Below are positions 43,923 to 51,881 of a DNA stretch of 64,000 bases, in pieces. The notes under the pieces were generated by a model that searched no databases, was not told the origin of the DNA, and saw only the letters and a list, made by a program, of their open reading frames with translations. The stretch lies in assembly GCF_022668875.1 (NCBI RefSeq), contig NZ_JAKGCR010000019.1, positions 1 through 64,000 of the forward strand, read 5' to 3'. This DNA is from Domibacillus sp. PGB-M46 (GTDB taxonomy: Bacteria; Bacillota; Bacilli; Bacillales; Domibacillaceae). Every line of letters starts with the position of its first letter. The first letter of the stretch is position 1. The translations under genes were made by a program, and so were the position numbers.

Positions 43923-44468
43923 ATGCCAATAAAGAAAATTAGTAAAGTCAACCTTTTAACTGCCGTCATATTAATTACAATATTTGTTTTTTATATTTCG
44001 GATAGTATAGGTAAACCGTATGGGAACGATAAAGAATCCATAGAAAAAGTTATTCAATCGATTGAAGGTTACGAAAACGAGTCAATTGATATCTTGGAGA
44101 TTAAAGATATTTATAATGAAAGGGTAGTTGCTTTTTTATCTAATAATAATCCAGGTTATATTCAATTTTATAGAAATAAAAAAGGTGATTATAAATGGAA
44201 ACATATAGAAAAAAGTGAAGGTCAATCATTTGCTCCATACTTGATTCACGTATCGAACGAAGAATCTAATGTATTAAAATTTATGATTGTTACTAATCAA
44301 GAAAATAATATTGCTAAAATAGAATTAGATGTAAATAAACAGGCAATAAAACAGGAGTTTAAAGTAAATCAGAATTCTGTTTCTTGGATTGATTTACCGG
44401 CGGGTAAAACACTTACATATAAATACAAGTATTTTGATAAAGATGGTAATATAATAGGCAATTATTAG
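43923..44468 (+). CDS. Exported or membrane-anchored protein, 181 aa
   Basis: A single N-terminal hydrophobic helix (about 9-27, signal anchor) is followed by a beta-rich extracellular domain of about 150 residues (DILEIKDIYNERVVAFLSNNNPGYIQFYR, LTYKYKYFDKDGNIIGNY). Not recognised. AAAGGGGGAG precedes ATG 43923. Confidence 0.65.
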   Translation: MPIKKISKVNLLTAVILITIFVFYISDSIGKPYGNDKESIEKVIQSIEGYENESIDILEIKDIYNERVVAFLSNNNPGYIQFYRNKKGDYKWKHIEKSEGQSFAPYLIHVSNEESNVLKFMIVTNQENNIAKIELDVNKQAIKQEFKVNQNSVSWIDLPAGKTLTYKYKYFDKDGNIIGNY

Positions 44469-44546
44469 GGTTATTAACAGTTTTTCTTCAGCTACCAAGG
44501 TGCAAGAATCGTAGTTTGAAATTATCATTAAGACAACGAAGCTTAT

Positions 44547-44651
44547 TGTGAAATGATGAACTTAAACTAACGGGGGGCAAGAGTTTAAGAACCGGCTGCT
44601 GTTCCAGCCGGTCTTTTTTCTTCCTCAACTAAAGGTGCAGGTTAGTTGAGG
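44547..44651 (+). repeat. E repeat copy 11
   Basis: Upstream block GTGAAATGATGAACTTAAAC, CTAACGGGGGGC, ACCGGCTG/CAGCCGGT hairpin, right dyad CTTCCTCAACTAA-AGGTGCAGG-TTAGTTGAGGAAG with 13-bp perfect arms. Confidence 0.9.
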
Positions 44652-44717
44652 AAGAGGGGTAAATAAAACGATGTCGAATATATTTATGATGAAATTTAAG
44701 GTACCTGAGGAAACATT

Positions 44718-45137
44718 TTGAAAAAATATAAGATTGAAAATAATATTCCAACATTGGAAGAATACAAATATTTGTGTGAGTCTGTGGGATGGACTAATTA
44801 TATGAATTTTGAAGTGGTGGAAACATCACTAAGTAAGTCTATTCACTGCATCACAGTCAAAGATAATAATCAAATTGTTGGTATGGGGAGAATTGTTGGC
44901 GATGGGGCTATTTATTTCTATATCCAAGATATAGTGGTCCATCCAGATTATCAGAAAAATGGTGTTGGGAAGGAAATAATGAATCTTTTGGTTGAATACT
45001 TAAATACGAATGCCCCAGATAAAGCGTTTGTTGGTTTGTTTGCATCACAAGGTAAAGAACCGTTCTATGAAAAATATGATTTTAAAGATTTCTCACCCAA
45101 CATGACAGGGATGTTTACTGTAATTTCTAAAAAATAG
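44718..45137 (+). CDS. GNAT N-acetyltransferase
   Basis: This 139-residue protein has a GNAT core with IQDIVVHPDYQKNGVGKEIMNLLVEY (acetyl-CoA loop QKNGVGKE) and PFYEKYDFKD. Start TTG 44718 after TGAGGAAA. Likely small-molecule or antibiotic acetylation; substrate unknown. It is the sole gene between E copies 11 and 12. Confidence 0.9.
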   Translation: MKKYKIENNIPTLEEYKYLCESVGWTNYMNFEVVETSLSKSIHCITVKDNNQIVGMGRIVGDGAIYFYIQDIVVHPDYQKNGVGKEIMNLLVEYLNTNAPDKAFVGLFASQGKEPFYEKYDFKDFSPNMTGMFTVISKK

Positions 45138-45216
45138 ACATAATAGATTTAAAATTTTAGGAAAGGTAATCAATAAACATTAAACAATTGTTGTTCAAGT
45201 AAACCTTTTCCTTATT

Positions 45217-45299
45217 AGGCTAACGGGGGCAAGAGTTTAAGAACCGGTTACTGCATCAGCCGGTCTTTTTTTCTCAACTAAAGAAGCAGATTAGTGAAG
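45217..45299 (+). repeat. E repeat copy 12
   Basis: GGCTAACGGGGGC left arm, CCGGTTACTGCATCAGCCGG hairpin, right dyad CTCAACTAAAGAAGCAGATT then AGTGAAGG. Confidence 0.85.
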
Positions 45300-45413
45300 G
45301 ATGGGTTGCTTAACCTTCCTCATTTATCTGTACCTTATAAAAAACAAAAAACTGTTACTTTAATGCAGGACAGTTTGTTTATATAATCATGCCAAAGAAA
45401 GGAGAGAAGAATT

Positions 45414-45995
45414 ATGGAGATAACAACAGTAGTATTAATAGGAGATAGAGTAAAGATACAACCTATGGAGGAGTATCACGTACAGGAATTATTTGATGCG
45501 GGAAACAATCCAGATATATGGGCACATATGCCAATGAAAGTTCAATCGATTGAAGATATGAAGTACCTTGTGAATGAAGCACTTCAAGCGAGAGAGCAAG
45601 GAAGCGAATTTCCTTTTGTTATCTTCGATAAGGATTCGGGGAAAATTGTGGGAAGCACTCGTTTTCTTAATATATCCATACCAAACCGTAACTTGGAAAT
45701 TGGTTGGACATGGCTGTCTCCAACTGTTTGGCGAACTAGAATAAATACAGAATGTAAGTATCTTCTTTTGAAATACTGCTTTGAGACACTTGGGACAATT
45801 CGTGTTCAGTTAAAAACAGATAGTCGAAATGTGCGGTCTCAGCAGGCAATTGAACGGCTGGGTGCAGTAAAAGAAGGAGTGCTTCGGAATCATGTGGTTA
45901 TGCCTGACGGTTACCTAAGAGACTCTGTTTTTTACAGTGTAATCGACCAAGAATGGGTGCTAGTGAAGGACAAATTGGAGAGTATGCTACAATAA
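45414..45995 (+). CDS. GNAT acetyltransferase, RimJ/RimL type
   Basis: This 193-residue protein has the order typical of ribosomal-protein-alanine-type GNATs: VRLxP-like start (DRVKIQPMEEYHVQELF), EIGWTWLSPTVWRT, then RVQLKTDSRNVRSQQAIERLGAVKEGVLRNHVVMPDGYLRDSVFYSVI. GAAAGGAGAG precedes ATG 45414. It is alone between E copies 12 and 13. Confidence 0.9.
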   Translation: MEITTVVLIGDRVKIQPMEEYHVQELFDAGNNPDIWAHMPMKVQSIEDMKYLVNEALQAREQGSEFPFVIFDKDSGKIVGSTRFLNISIPNRNLEIGWTWLSPTVWRTRINTECKYLLLKYCFETLGTIRVQLKTDSRNVRSQQAIERLGAVKEGVLRNHVVMPDGYLRDSVFYSVIDQEWVLVKDKLESMLQ

Positions 45996-46015
45996 TCCTG
46001 TATTTTTGGAGTGTT

Positions 46016-46107
46016 GCTTATTAAACGAAAGAGTGCTTTAACTTAACAAAGGAGGTAGCTGCGGCACCTCCTTTTCTTATTGCACAAACGGAGCAGTTTA
46101 CTTGAAC
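46016..46107 (+). repeat. E repeat copy 13
   Basis: Left arm TTAAACGAAAGAGTGC, GGAGGTAGC/GCACCTCC hairpin, right dyad CACAAACGGAGCAGTTTACT then TGAAC. Confidence 0.82.
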
Positions 46108-46156
46108 AATTACGACTCTAAAAAATATACATATAATAATTGTAAATGGGGGTGTA

Positions 46157-47332
46157 ATGGGCTTGCAAGGGAGAGTCAGTTTAAGTGTTGCTTGGATAAC
46201 CTTGTTTCTAATGGGTACAGATTTATTTGTAGTATCTCCGTTACTACCGTTCATTTCCGAAGCGTATAGTGTTAGTTCAGCGATGACAGGGTGGATGGTA
46301 ACTGTTTTTGCTGTAACATATGCTATTGCAGCCCCTTTCTTTGGTTGGGCTTCAGATAAAAATGGAAAAGGGATTTTTATTACATTTGGGTTATTGTTAT
46401 TTTCCTTCTCTAATGCCTTAACTGCTTTTTCACCTTCTTTTACCTCGTTAATCATTAGTCGTATTTTAGCTGGTTTGTCGGTTGCTGCAGTCACCCCTTT
46501 AATTTATGCCATTATCGGGGATATTGCACCATCAAACCGGAGGGGAACTTGGCTTTCTATTGTTGTTTCAGGACATTTAACAGCTCTTTGGGCAGGAGCA
46601 CCAATCGGTACGTTACTAGAACATTTTCTTGGTTGGCGTTCAGTATTTGTTGTAATGGCTATGATAGGGACTTTATTGGCGGTAGTAAATTTCAAAACGT
46701 GGAGATATGTTCCTGAAAGGGATGTAACAAGAAATCTATCAGGGGGAAATCTGCTAAGAATACTTGGTTCGGTAAGTGTTACCACCGTTTGGGCGATTTC
46801 AATGTATGCTCTTTATGTTTACTTAGGTGCGGCTCTTTATTCCGAAAATGGATTCACATCTTCAGAAATTGCGTTAGCTGTTACTTTTTATGGTATTGGC
46901 GCTGTTTTAGGAAGTCTTATTAGCGGACAATTCACAGACAGGTTTGGGGAAAAGAAGATTTCTAAAGCTACGCTAATTTTATTGACCCTTATACTCGTTT
47001 GTTTAGGAATATTCTTCTCATCTGGGGATTGGATCTATTTCTTTCTGTTCATATGGGCTTTGGTTGGGTATGCAGGATTTACATCATACCAAGCACGATT
47101 AACAGTGGAATATCCCAAGGAACGAGGAATTGTTATGGCGTGGAATAATACGGCTCTGTATATTGGTATTACCATTGGTTCAATCATTGGTGGTTATGTC
47201 ATATCTAACTGGGGTTATCCGTTCCTGCCATATGTTTGCAGCATTGCAGCAATTATTAGTTTTGTCCTTAGTAACCAAAAGGTCCAAGAAACAAAAAAAG
47301 AGAAAAATTATAATGTGAAGAATTGTACTTAA
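46157..47332 (+). CDS. MFS drug-type exporter (12 helices)
   Basis: This 391-residue DHA1-like MFS protein has GTDLFVVSPLLPFISEAYSVS in helix 1, motif A GWASDKNGKG and a second-half counterpart GQFTDRFGEKK. GGGGGTG lies before ATG 46157. The last codons (VKNCT, stop) are encoded by the left flank and arm of E copy 14, so the repeat supplies the C-terminus. Confidence 0.9.
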   Translation: MGLQGRVSLSVAWITLFLMGTDLFVVSPLLPFISEAYSVSSAMTGWMVTVFAVTYAIAAPFFGWASDKNGKGIFITFGLLLFSFSNALTAFSPSFTSLIISRILAGLSVAAVTPLIYAIIGDIAPSNRRGTWLSIVVSGHLTALWAGAPIGTLLEHFLGWRSVFVVMAMIGTLLAVVNFKTWRYVPERDVTRNLSGGNLLRILGSVSVTTVWAISMYALYVYLGAALYSENGFTSSEIALAVTFYGIGAVLGSLISGQFTDRFGEKKISKATLILLTLILVCLGIFFSSGDWIYFFLFIWALVGYAGFTSYQARLTVEYPKERGIVMAWNNTALYIGITIGSIIGGYVISNWGYPFLPYVCSIAAIISFVLSNQKVQETKKEKNYNVKNCT

Positions 47333-47355
47333 ACTATAGGGGGCTTTAATTGAAA
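47312..47355 (+). repeat. E repeat copy 14 (left part)
   Basis: GTGAAGAATTGTACTTAAAC then TATAGGGGGC; it overlaps the final codons and TAA of the MFS gene. No terminator follows, but TTGAAAAAGTCAAC may be a relic of the right dyad. Confidence 0.7.
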
Positions 47356-47378
47356 AAGTCAACTATAAAACTCGCTCC

Positions 47379-47478
47379 TTAATGCAACAAAAATGTAATT
47401 ATGTTGTGTTAGAAAAGCCCCGGCTGTCAAAAACAGCCGGGGCTTTTAATATACAGTCTGGACGAACGGTTGAGTAAT
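47379..47478 (+). repeat. F repeat copy 3
   Basis: AATGCAACAAAAATGTAATT left end, AAGCCCCGGCTG/CAGCCGGGGCTT hairpin, right end TCTGGACGAACGGTTGAGTA. Confidence 0.82.
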
Positions 47479-47485
47479 AATTTCC

Positions 47486-47833
47486 ATGTTATCTTTCAAG
47501 AAAAACTATAAATTAGACACAAGGTATCTGAAGAATAGGGGTTATTTATACATGCTCTACCTTAAGTTTTTTATTTATCAATTCTTCTTGTTTAATGCAC
47601 TTATTGCTCTCAACTTTTACTTTGTTGAACCCATGCGCAAAACATTCAGCTTTGTCAGCATACTTGCAACAGTAATAACTGTTTTGCTCGCTGTGTCAGC
47701 CTTTGGCTCGATGGATAAACTTAATAACCAAGTGAGTGCAATAAGACTAAGAAATAAACTTTTACTTTCGTTCCTAGCTTTTGTTTTAGCATTTCTTTTA
47801 TTTGGCTTACTCACTGGAGAAATAATGTTTTAA
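47486..47833 (+). CDS. Small membrane protein, 115 aa
   Basis: Three hydrophobic helices (about 26-48, 56-75, 90-110). The start is uncertain: ATG 47486 has no ribosome-binding site, whereas the internal ATG at 47552 follows AGGGG. Not recognised. It occupies a unit between F3 and H3. Confidence 0.55.
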   Translation: MLSFKKNYKLDTRYLKNRGYLYMLYLKFFIYQFFLFNALIALNFYFVEPMRKTFSFVSILATVITVLLAVSAFGSMDKLNNQVSAIRLRNKLLLSFLAFVLAFLLFGLLTGEIMF

Positions 47834-47844
47834 TCTCTGGTTTC

Positions 47845-47872
47845 GATCAACAGTATCGGTCAACTATTGATG
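47845..47872 (+). repeat. H site 3
   Basis: ATCAACAGT-ATCGGTCA-ACTATTGAT, 12 bases past the stop of the small membrane gene. Confidence 0.75.
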
Positions 47873-47909
47873 AAGCAGAACCCGTTGTTACATTCGTTTA
47901 ATAAATACA

Positions 47910-47953
47910 AGAAACAGCCTTTCCTACCGATAAAATAAGAATGGCTGTTTTGT
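47910..47953 (-). terminator. Terminator of the minus-strand propeller gene
   Basis: GAAACAGCC/GGCTGTTTT stem; T- and A-rich flanks allow function in both directions. Confidence 0.6.
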
Positions 47954-47992
47954 ATGTATTCAGGATTTAAAAATAGGTTTTTTTGCTTTTTC

Positions 47993-48925
47993 CTATAAAC
48001 TATTCAAAAGAATATAACCTTTATTCCAAGTACCTATTAGGAGATACTTGTCGTCTTTACTGAAACTAGCATAGCATGCATTAGGCAGGTCCTGAATATT
48101 AATAGCGTTTAGACTCTCGCTGTCTAAGATGACTACACACTCGCTAAAAGTAATTAATATAAATTTTCCATCGTTCGATAAACTTATATGTTGAAATTGT
48201 TGGTCAAATCCATGAACTTCTTGAAGAGAGAGTTTAACATCTTTTAGTACATTCTCAAATTTCGAGTCTAACATTACAACGTTATACCCATCAACTAGAA
48301 TGTAACTATTCAATGCAGCATTAAAAAGTACTCCCCCCCAGACAAACCCCTTACTATTGTCAATCTTAATAAAAGAAAAATCTTTCTCCACAATTTTCAC
48401 AATAGAAAATTCAGTGACCCCAGCCATTTCATTATTGGTACGGATTGTAAACAAATGAGCATTTTCCTCTTCCAAGTATTGAATATACGAAATGCTAGAA
48501 TCCTCAAAATCTGAAATTGCCTCATATTGATCTAAATCTAGATCAAATACAAAAATTTGATCACTTGAACTAGTACTTGCCACAAATAATAATCCGGTTT
48601 TCTCCTTCAAGAAAGAAATCTGATCTTCGTTTAATTTTAAATTTTTTTTACTTCGAATTGTTTTTACAAGATTAAACTGTTGAGTTTCATAAATATAGGT
48701 ACTTCCAGTAGTGTTTTGAATTAATAATAACTTAGAACCATCGTTGTATTCTAAAGTACCAGGATGACTAGGCTTATTTAAAACAATAGGATCTTCCCAG
48801 TTTTTATTTAAGTAAATAAACGTTTTATTTGATACACGGGATATAAAGTTGAAATCATGCGACACGGCAAAAGAATAACTTGTGTTAAATGATTTCACCA
48901 CCTCCATACTCAGCAATATCTTCAC
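47993..48925 (-). CDS. WD40/beta-propeller-like protein, 310 aa
   Basis: Cytosolic, beta-rich, with four-stranded repeats ending in patterns such as LSNDGKFILITFSECVVILDSE and FSKDDKYLLIGTWNKGYILL. No catalytic motif. The ATG at 48925 lies close behind GGAGTG. It is one of the few minus-strand genes in the array and has no obvious partner. Confidence 0.65.
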   Translation of the reverse strand: MKILLSMEVVKSFNTSYSFAVSHDFNFISRVSNKTFIYLNKNWEDPIVLNKPSHPGTLEYNDGSKLLLIQNTTGSTYIYETQQFNLVKTIRSKKNLKLNEDQISFLKEKTGLLFVASTSSSDQIFVFDLDLDQYEAISDFEDSSISYIQYLEEENAHLFTIRTNNEMAGVTEFSIVKIVEKDFSFIKIDNSKGFVWGGVLFNAALNSYILVDGYNVVMLDSKFENVLKDVKLSLQEVHGFDQQFQHISLSNDGKFILITFSECVVILDSESLNAINIQDLPNACYASFSKDDKYLLIGTWNKGYILLNSL

Positions 48926-49089
48926 TCCTTAAAAGGTAATAACAGTACACTTTCGGGTGCGTCAGGTTAACAAGAAATCATTTAAATCATTGTGCCACCA
49001 TCAAAAATGGTCATTGCTTTCCTAACAACAAAATTTTATCATCCAAAACGCCTACTATTAATACATTGTTTCTACCAAAACTAACCAGC

Positions 49090-49112
49090 ATAGACGGACT
49101 GTTGATTAAATA
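49090..49112 (+). repeat. F-type right end only
   Basis: TAGACGGACTGTTGATTAAA, upstream of an SMI1 gene; it pairs with H site 4 after that gene. Confidence 0.65.
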
Positions 49113-49186
49113 GGTGCTGCTGTTCTACTATAAATTAATAATATGAAAATAAACGAAATCTGCCGTAACCATAGGAGGCTACACAT

Positions 49187-49669
49187 ATGAAGGAGTATTA
49201 TAACGGCAAAAACTTTTGGGACAAGGAAAAAACCTGGCGTATTCAGTATCCAATCAACGATTATATTATACTGAAGGCAGAATTCTTGTTAGGTATTACG
49301 CTTCCTGAAACATTTAAGCAGCTAATGAAAGGACAAAATGGCGGCGAGCTCACTTATCCGTATTTCACGTTACCTGACAGCCCGATAAAGTATCATTTAG
49401 ATATCGACCCCATTCACTTTAAAGACGATGATGTAAGCATCCTGTCTTCAGGTGATTCATTACAAGAAGCAGGACTTCCAAAGTCTATGATTGTCCTTTG
49501 GACTGATTTTCATAATTGGCTTGTCATGGATTATCGTTATACAAAAGAAAACCCTTCAATTCAATTTGTTTGCGAAGATTATTCAACAGGAGAAATGAAT
49601 TGGTATTACATCAAAATGGCAGATACCTTTGATGATTTCCTAAAACAGCTTTTTCGTCTAGTCGACTAA
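49187..49669 (+). CDS. SMI1/KNR4-family protein
   Basis: This 160-residue protein has LKAEFLLGITLPETFKQLMKGQNGGELTYPYFTLPD (about 29-64), then NWLVMDYRYTKENPSIQFVCEDYS and FDDFLKQLF. It is clearly related to the protein at 62020 (NGGELxYPYF, WxxxDYR, EDYS). Probable immunity-like protein; no toxin nearby. TAGGAGG precedes ATG 49187. Bounded by ACTGTTGATTA and TAATCAACAGT. Confidence 0.87.
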   Translation: MKEYYNGKNFWDKEKTWRIQYPINDYIILKAEFLLGITLPETFKQLMKGQNGGELTYPYFTLPDSPIKYHLDIDPIHFKDDDVSILSSGDSLQEAGLPKSMIVLWTDFHNWLVMDYRYTKENPSIQFVCEDYSTGEMNWYYIKMADTFDDFLKQLFRLVD

Positions 49670-49684
49670 TTCAACTGAATTTCT

Positions 49685-49712
49685 TAATCAACAGTATCGG
49701 TCAACTACTGCT
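49685..49712 (+). repeat. H site 4
   Basis: TAATCAACAGTATCGGTCAA then CTACTGCTTAA. Confidence 0.72.
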
Positions 49713-49769
49713 TAAACTAAGAGCAGCGTTACTTTATCCATTATGCACTTAAACCCCGGTTGCAGAAGA

Positions 49770-50225
49770 CTAATCCATATTTTCGGCAATCTTTTTCAGT
49801 TCTTTTGCACGAGAAATAATAAATGCTCTCATATATTCTTCCAAAAACAACTTATCGGCTGCAACGCCAATTAGACCAAATGGCGACTTATATTGAAATG
49901 TATCTATCATGAGGGTTCCGCCTGCTTCTTCAATAAACTGATGGGTATGAACAAAAGATTGGAAAGCTCCCTTCACCATAATATCTACAAACTTATGAGG
50001 CTTTTCCATTAATGTCACTTTGGCTGTCAGTCTTTGTTTAATACCAAAGTGAATGGCTTCCCAGGTAACAGTATCTCCCTGTTCTAATAACCCTTCTGTC
50101 ACTCCACCAACGACTCTTTCCTTTGTTTTAAAGGTCGTTTGGGTATGGATATCCACATTTCTTGCAAGGTCAAAACATACTTCGGCAGGTGCTTTAATAA
50201 ACTGCTGATGCTCAATAACAGGCAT
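49770..50225 (-). CDS. SRPBCC-family lipid/ligand-binding protein
   Basis: This 151-residue START-like protein has N-terminal QQFIKAPAEVCFDLARNVDIHTQT, the usual SRPBCC opening, and a long C-terminal helix (FLEEYMRAFIISRAKELKKIAEN). It resembles the cell-division-inhibitor-like SRPBCC group. GGAAGGAGAA lies upstream of the ATG. It is on the opposite strand to most array genes, bounded by H sites 4 and 5. Confidence 0.82.
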   Translation of the reverse strand: MPVIEHQQFIKAPAEVCFDLARNVDIHTQTTFKTKERVVGGVTEGLLEQGDTVTWEAIHFGIKQRLTAKVTLMEKPHKFVDIMVKGAFQSFVHTHQFIEEAGGTLMIDTFQYKSPFGLIGVAADKLFLEEYMRAFIISRAKELKKIAENMD

Positions 50226-50393
50226 TTTTTATTCTCCTTCCAAAAGCACTTACTAACACACCCAAAATTATAATTTGTCGCAGTTAGTATTAACTACTTC
50301 TTGTTCAACTTACCTGCCCAACAGTTTAACGTAAAAATCTACAGTATCCTTTGACGAGCTTTTCTTTAACCCGGTTACCGAAAAAGCTTTTTA

Positions 50394-50422
50394 CTTAACA
50401 GTTTCGCTCAACTACTATCTAA
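50394..50422 (+). repeat. H site 5
   Basis: TTAACAGTTTCGCTCAACTA then CTATC; diverged copy. Confidence 0.55.
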
Positions 50423-50456
50423 GATAAGAAATAAAAAATGCACTGGAGGAAATTAA

Positions 50457-50813
50457 ATGGCCAAGTACAACGAAATGCAACTTGAAACTCATATTCAAGA
50501 GGATGGACAATATAATGTCCAAGTTAAAATTAAAAGTAAAGAGACCGAAGAAATAGATATTTTGTTATCTGGAATAAAGGCGTTGATTGATTATATTGGC
50601 GTTGAAAGTTTATGTGAAGGTGATGAAAAAAAGTATCACGAGACTTTAAAAAAAGTTATATATGCCGTAGCTGATAATATTGGGTTTACTACGGGAGCAT
50701 ACATTGAGAAGTTGGAAGCAACGATCCAGTATGATAAAAGAACTGGTGAGCCATCAGTAGATGAAGCAAGCAGAAAAGCTCTGATCGTAAGTTATTTGAA
50801 TGAGAATATCTGA
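50457..50813 (+). CDS. Uncharacterised protein, 118 aa
   Basis: A small, mixed alpha/beta acidic protein (MAKYNEMQLETHIQEDGQYN ... EEIDILLSGIKALIDYIGVESL). No recognised domain. CTGGAGG precedes ATG 50457. It is alone in its unit. Confidence 0.6.
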   Translation: MAKYNEMQLETHIQEDGQYNVQVKIKSKETEEIDILLSGIKALIDYIGVESLCEGDEKKYHETLKKVIYAVADNIGFTTGAYIEKLEATIQYDKRTGEPSVDEASRKALIVSYLNENI

Positions 50814-50919
50814 CTAACTACAAATCAGCAAAAAATCAATTCAAAAAGAGCGCTTAGGGACTGATCCCATAGAGTGAGGCAAATAAAACGCCTTTAAGTT
50901 GAAAATAGGAGGTAATCAA

Positions 50920-51108
50920 ATGAGCTTCTATTCTTATGGATTGTGCAAGAAATCTTGGCAGTCTCTAATTATTAGCGTAATAGCTTTTCTATTACCAATG
51001 CTTTATTTTCGGGGTGCCGAGAATTGGTTTAAGTTACTTACTCTTGTTCCCTTAATCCCCTTCTCACTCGCTTTTTACACAAAGAAAAAAGTTAGAGATA
51101 TGCATTGA
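50920..51108 (+). CDS. Small membrane protein, 62 aa
   Basis: Two hydrophobic helices (about 12-29 and 37-54) and a basic tail KKKVRDMH. TAGGAGG fits ATG 50920. Not recognised. Confidence 0.6.
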   Translation: MSFYSYGLCKKSWQSLIISVIAFLLPMLYFRGAENWFKLLTLVPLIPFSLAFYTKKKVRDMH

Positions 51109-51130
51109 CCAGTAGCTAAAATAAATAAGA

Positions 51131-51172
51131 AAAAGGGTCATGATTACTTCGTGCGTAATTATGACCCTTTTC
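51131..51172 (+). terminator. Intrinsic terminator
   Basis: AAAAGGGTCATGATTAC pairs with GTAATTATGACCCTTTT (17 bp with one wobble). Confidence 0.85.
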
Positions 51173-51189
51173 AGTTTTAGTATTCATAA

Positions 51190-51220
51190 CTTAACAGTAT
51201 AGGTCTACCGTTGAGCAGTG
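51190..51220 (+). repeat. H site 6
   Basis: TTAACAGTATAGGTCTACCG then TTGAGCA; followed by a partial F left end (GCGACATAAATGCAATTATT) at 51230. Confidence 0.6.
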
Positions 51221-51266
51221 AAATAAAATGCGACATAAATGCAATTATTATTGTAATGTGTCTTCC

Positions 51267-51294
51267 TAAACCAACGGGGCAGTTTAGCTCAACA
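51267..51294 (+). repeat. E repeat copy 15 (internally deleted)
   Basis: TAAACCAACGGGGCAGTTTA then GCTCAAC: the left arm is joined directly to the right arm, with no hairpin between. Confidence 0.6.
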
Positions 51295-51307
51295 AGAAAA
51301 TAATCAT

Positions 51308-51405
51308 TCAATAAATTTAGTCAACAACTTGACTAAATTTATTGAACCCTCTAATATTGTAATTGGGTTCTAGGTTACAATTGTATAAATGGTCAACTAG
51401 TTGAC
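51308..51405 (+). promoter_or_regulatory. Two TTGACTA-type dyads upstream of the MarR-MFS operon
   Basis: A 17-bp inverted repeat (AATAAATTTAGTCAA / TTGACTAAATTTATT, 51308-51345) and GTCAACTAGTTGAC (51392-51405, perfect) share the core GTCAA...TTGAC. The second is immediately before the ribosome-binding site. They are likely MarR operators. Confidence 0.65.
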
Positions 51406-51422
51406 TAAATCAGGAGGGTTAT

Positions 51423-51854
51423 ATGGAAAATTTAAAAACAGACATTACTTTAGACTTCTTTAAAATCTCCAATCTTTTAAGTAGATATGGGGCAAAGATG
51501 GTTGCGGATGTTGGGCTTAATAGCATTCAGCAATGGGTTATCCTTAGAACAATCATTAATAGAGGAGATATTTCAATTGGTGAATTAAAGGAAGAAACTC
51601 TTGTAACAAAACAAAATATGACGGGGATGATTAACCGTCTTCAGGAATCAAATTTAGTTATTTTGTATCCAGATTCCGAAGATAAAAGACGAATTCGGGT
51701 GAAGGTTACAGAGGAAGGACGCCGTGTTTACGAACAATTGAAATCATCACGCAATGATTTCAATGACAAAACTTACAGTATTTACAATGACCAAGAAATA
51801 ATGGTTTTAAACGAGTTACTTGGCCGGCTAGTTATACATTTGAAAGAGAACTAA
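51423..51854 (+). CDS. MarR-family regulator of the adjacent MFS pump
   Basis: This 143-residue winged-helix protein has HTH ISIGELKEETLVTKQNMTGMINRLQESNLV and wing DSEDKRRIRVKVTEEG. CAGGAGGG lies just before ATG 51423. It is co-directional with the MFS gene 27 bases later; it probably represses both through the upstream dyads. Confidence 0.9.
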   Translation: MENLKTDITLDFFKISNLLSRYGAKMVADVGLNSIQQWVILRTIINRGDISIGELKEETLVTKQNMTGMINRLQESNLVILYPDSEDKRRIRVKVTEEGRRVYEQLKSSRNDFNDKTYSIYNDQEIMVLNELLGRLVIHLKEN

Positions 51855-51881
51855 TGGTTTTATTAGAAAGTAGGTTAAATA

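Noticed and set aside
44547-44651. Calling E a canonical attC site
   Set aside because: The end GTTAGTT breaks the GTTRRRY rule and no IntI or attI is present; only the overall plan is shared.
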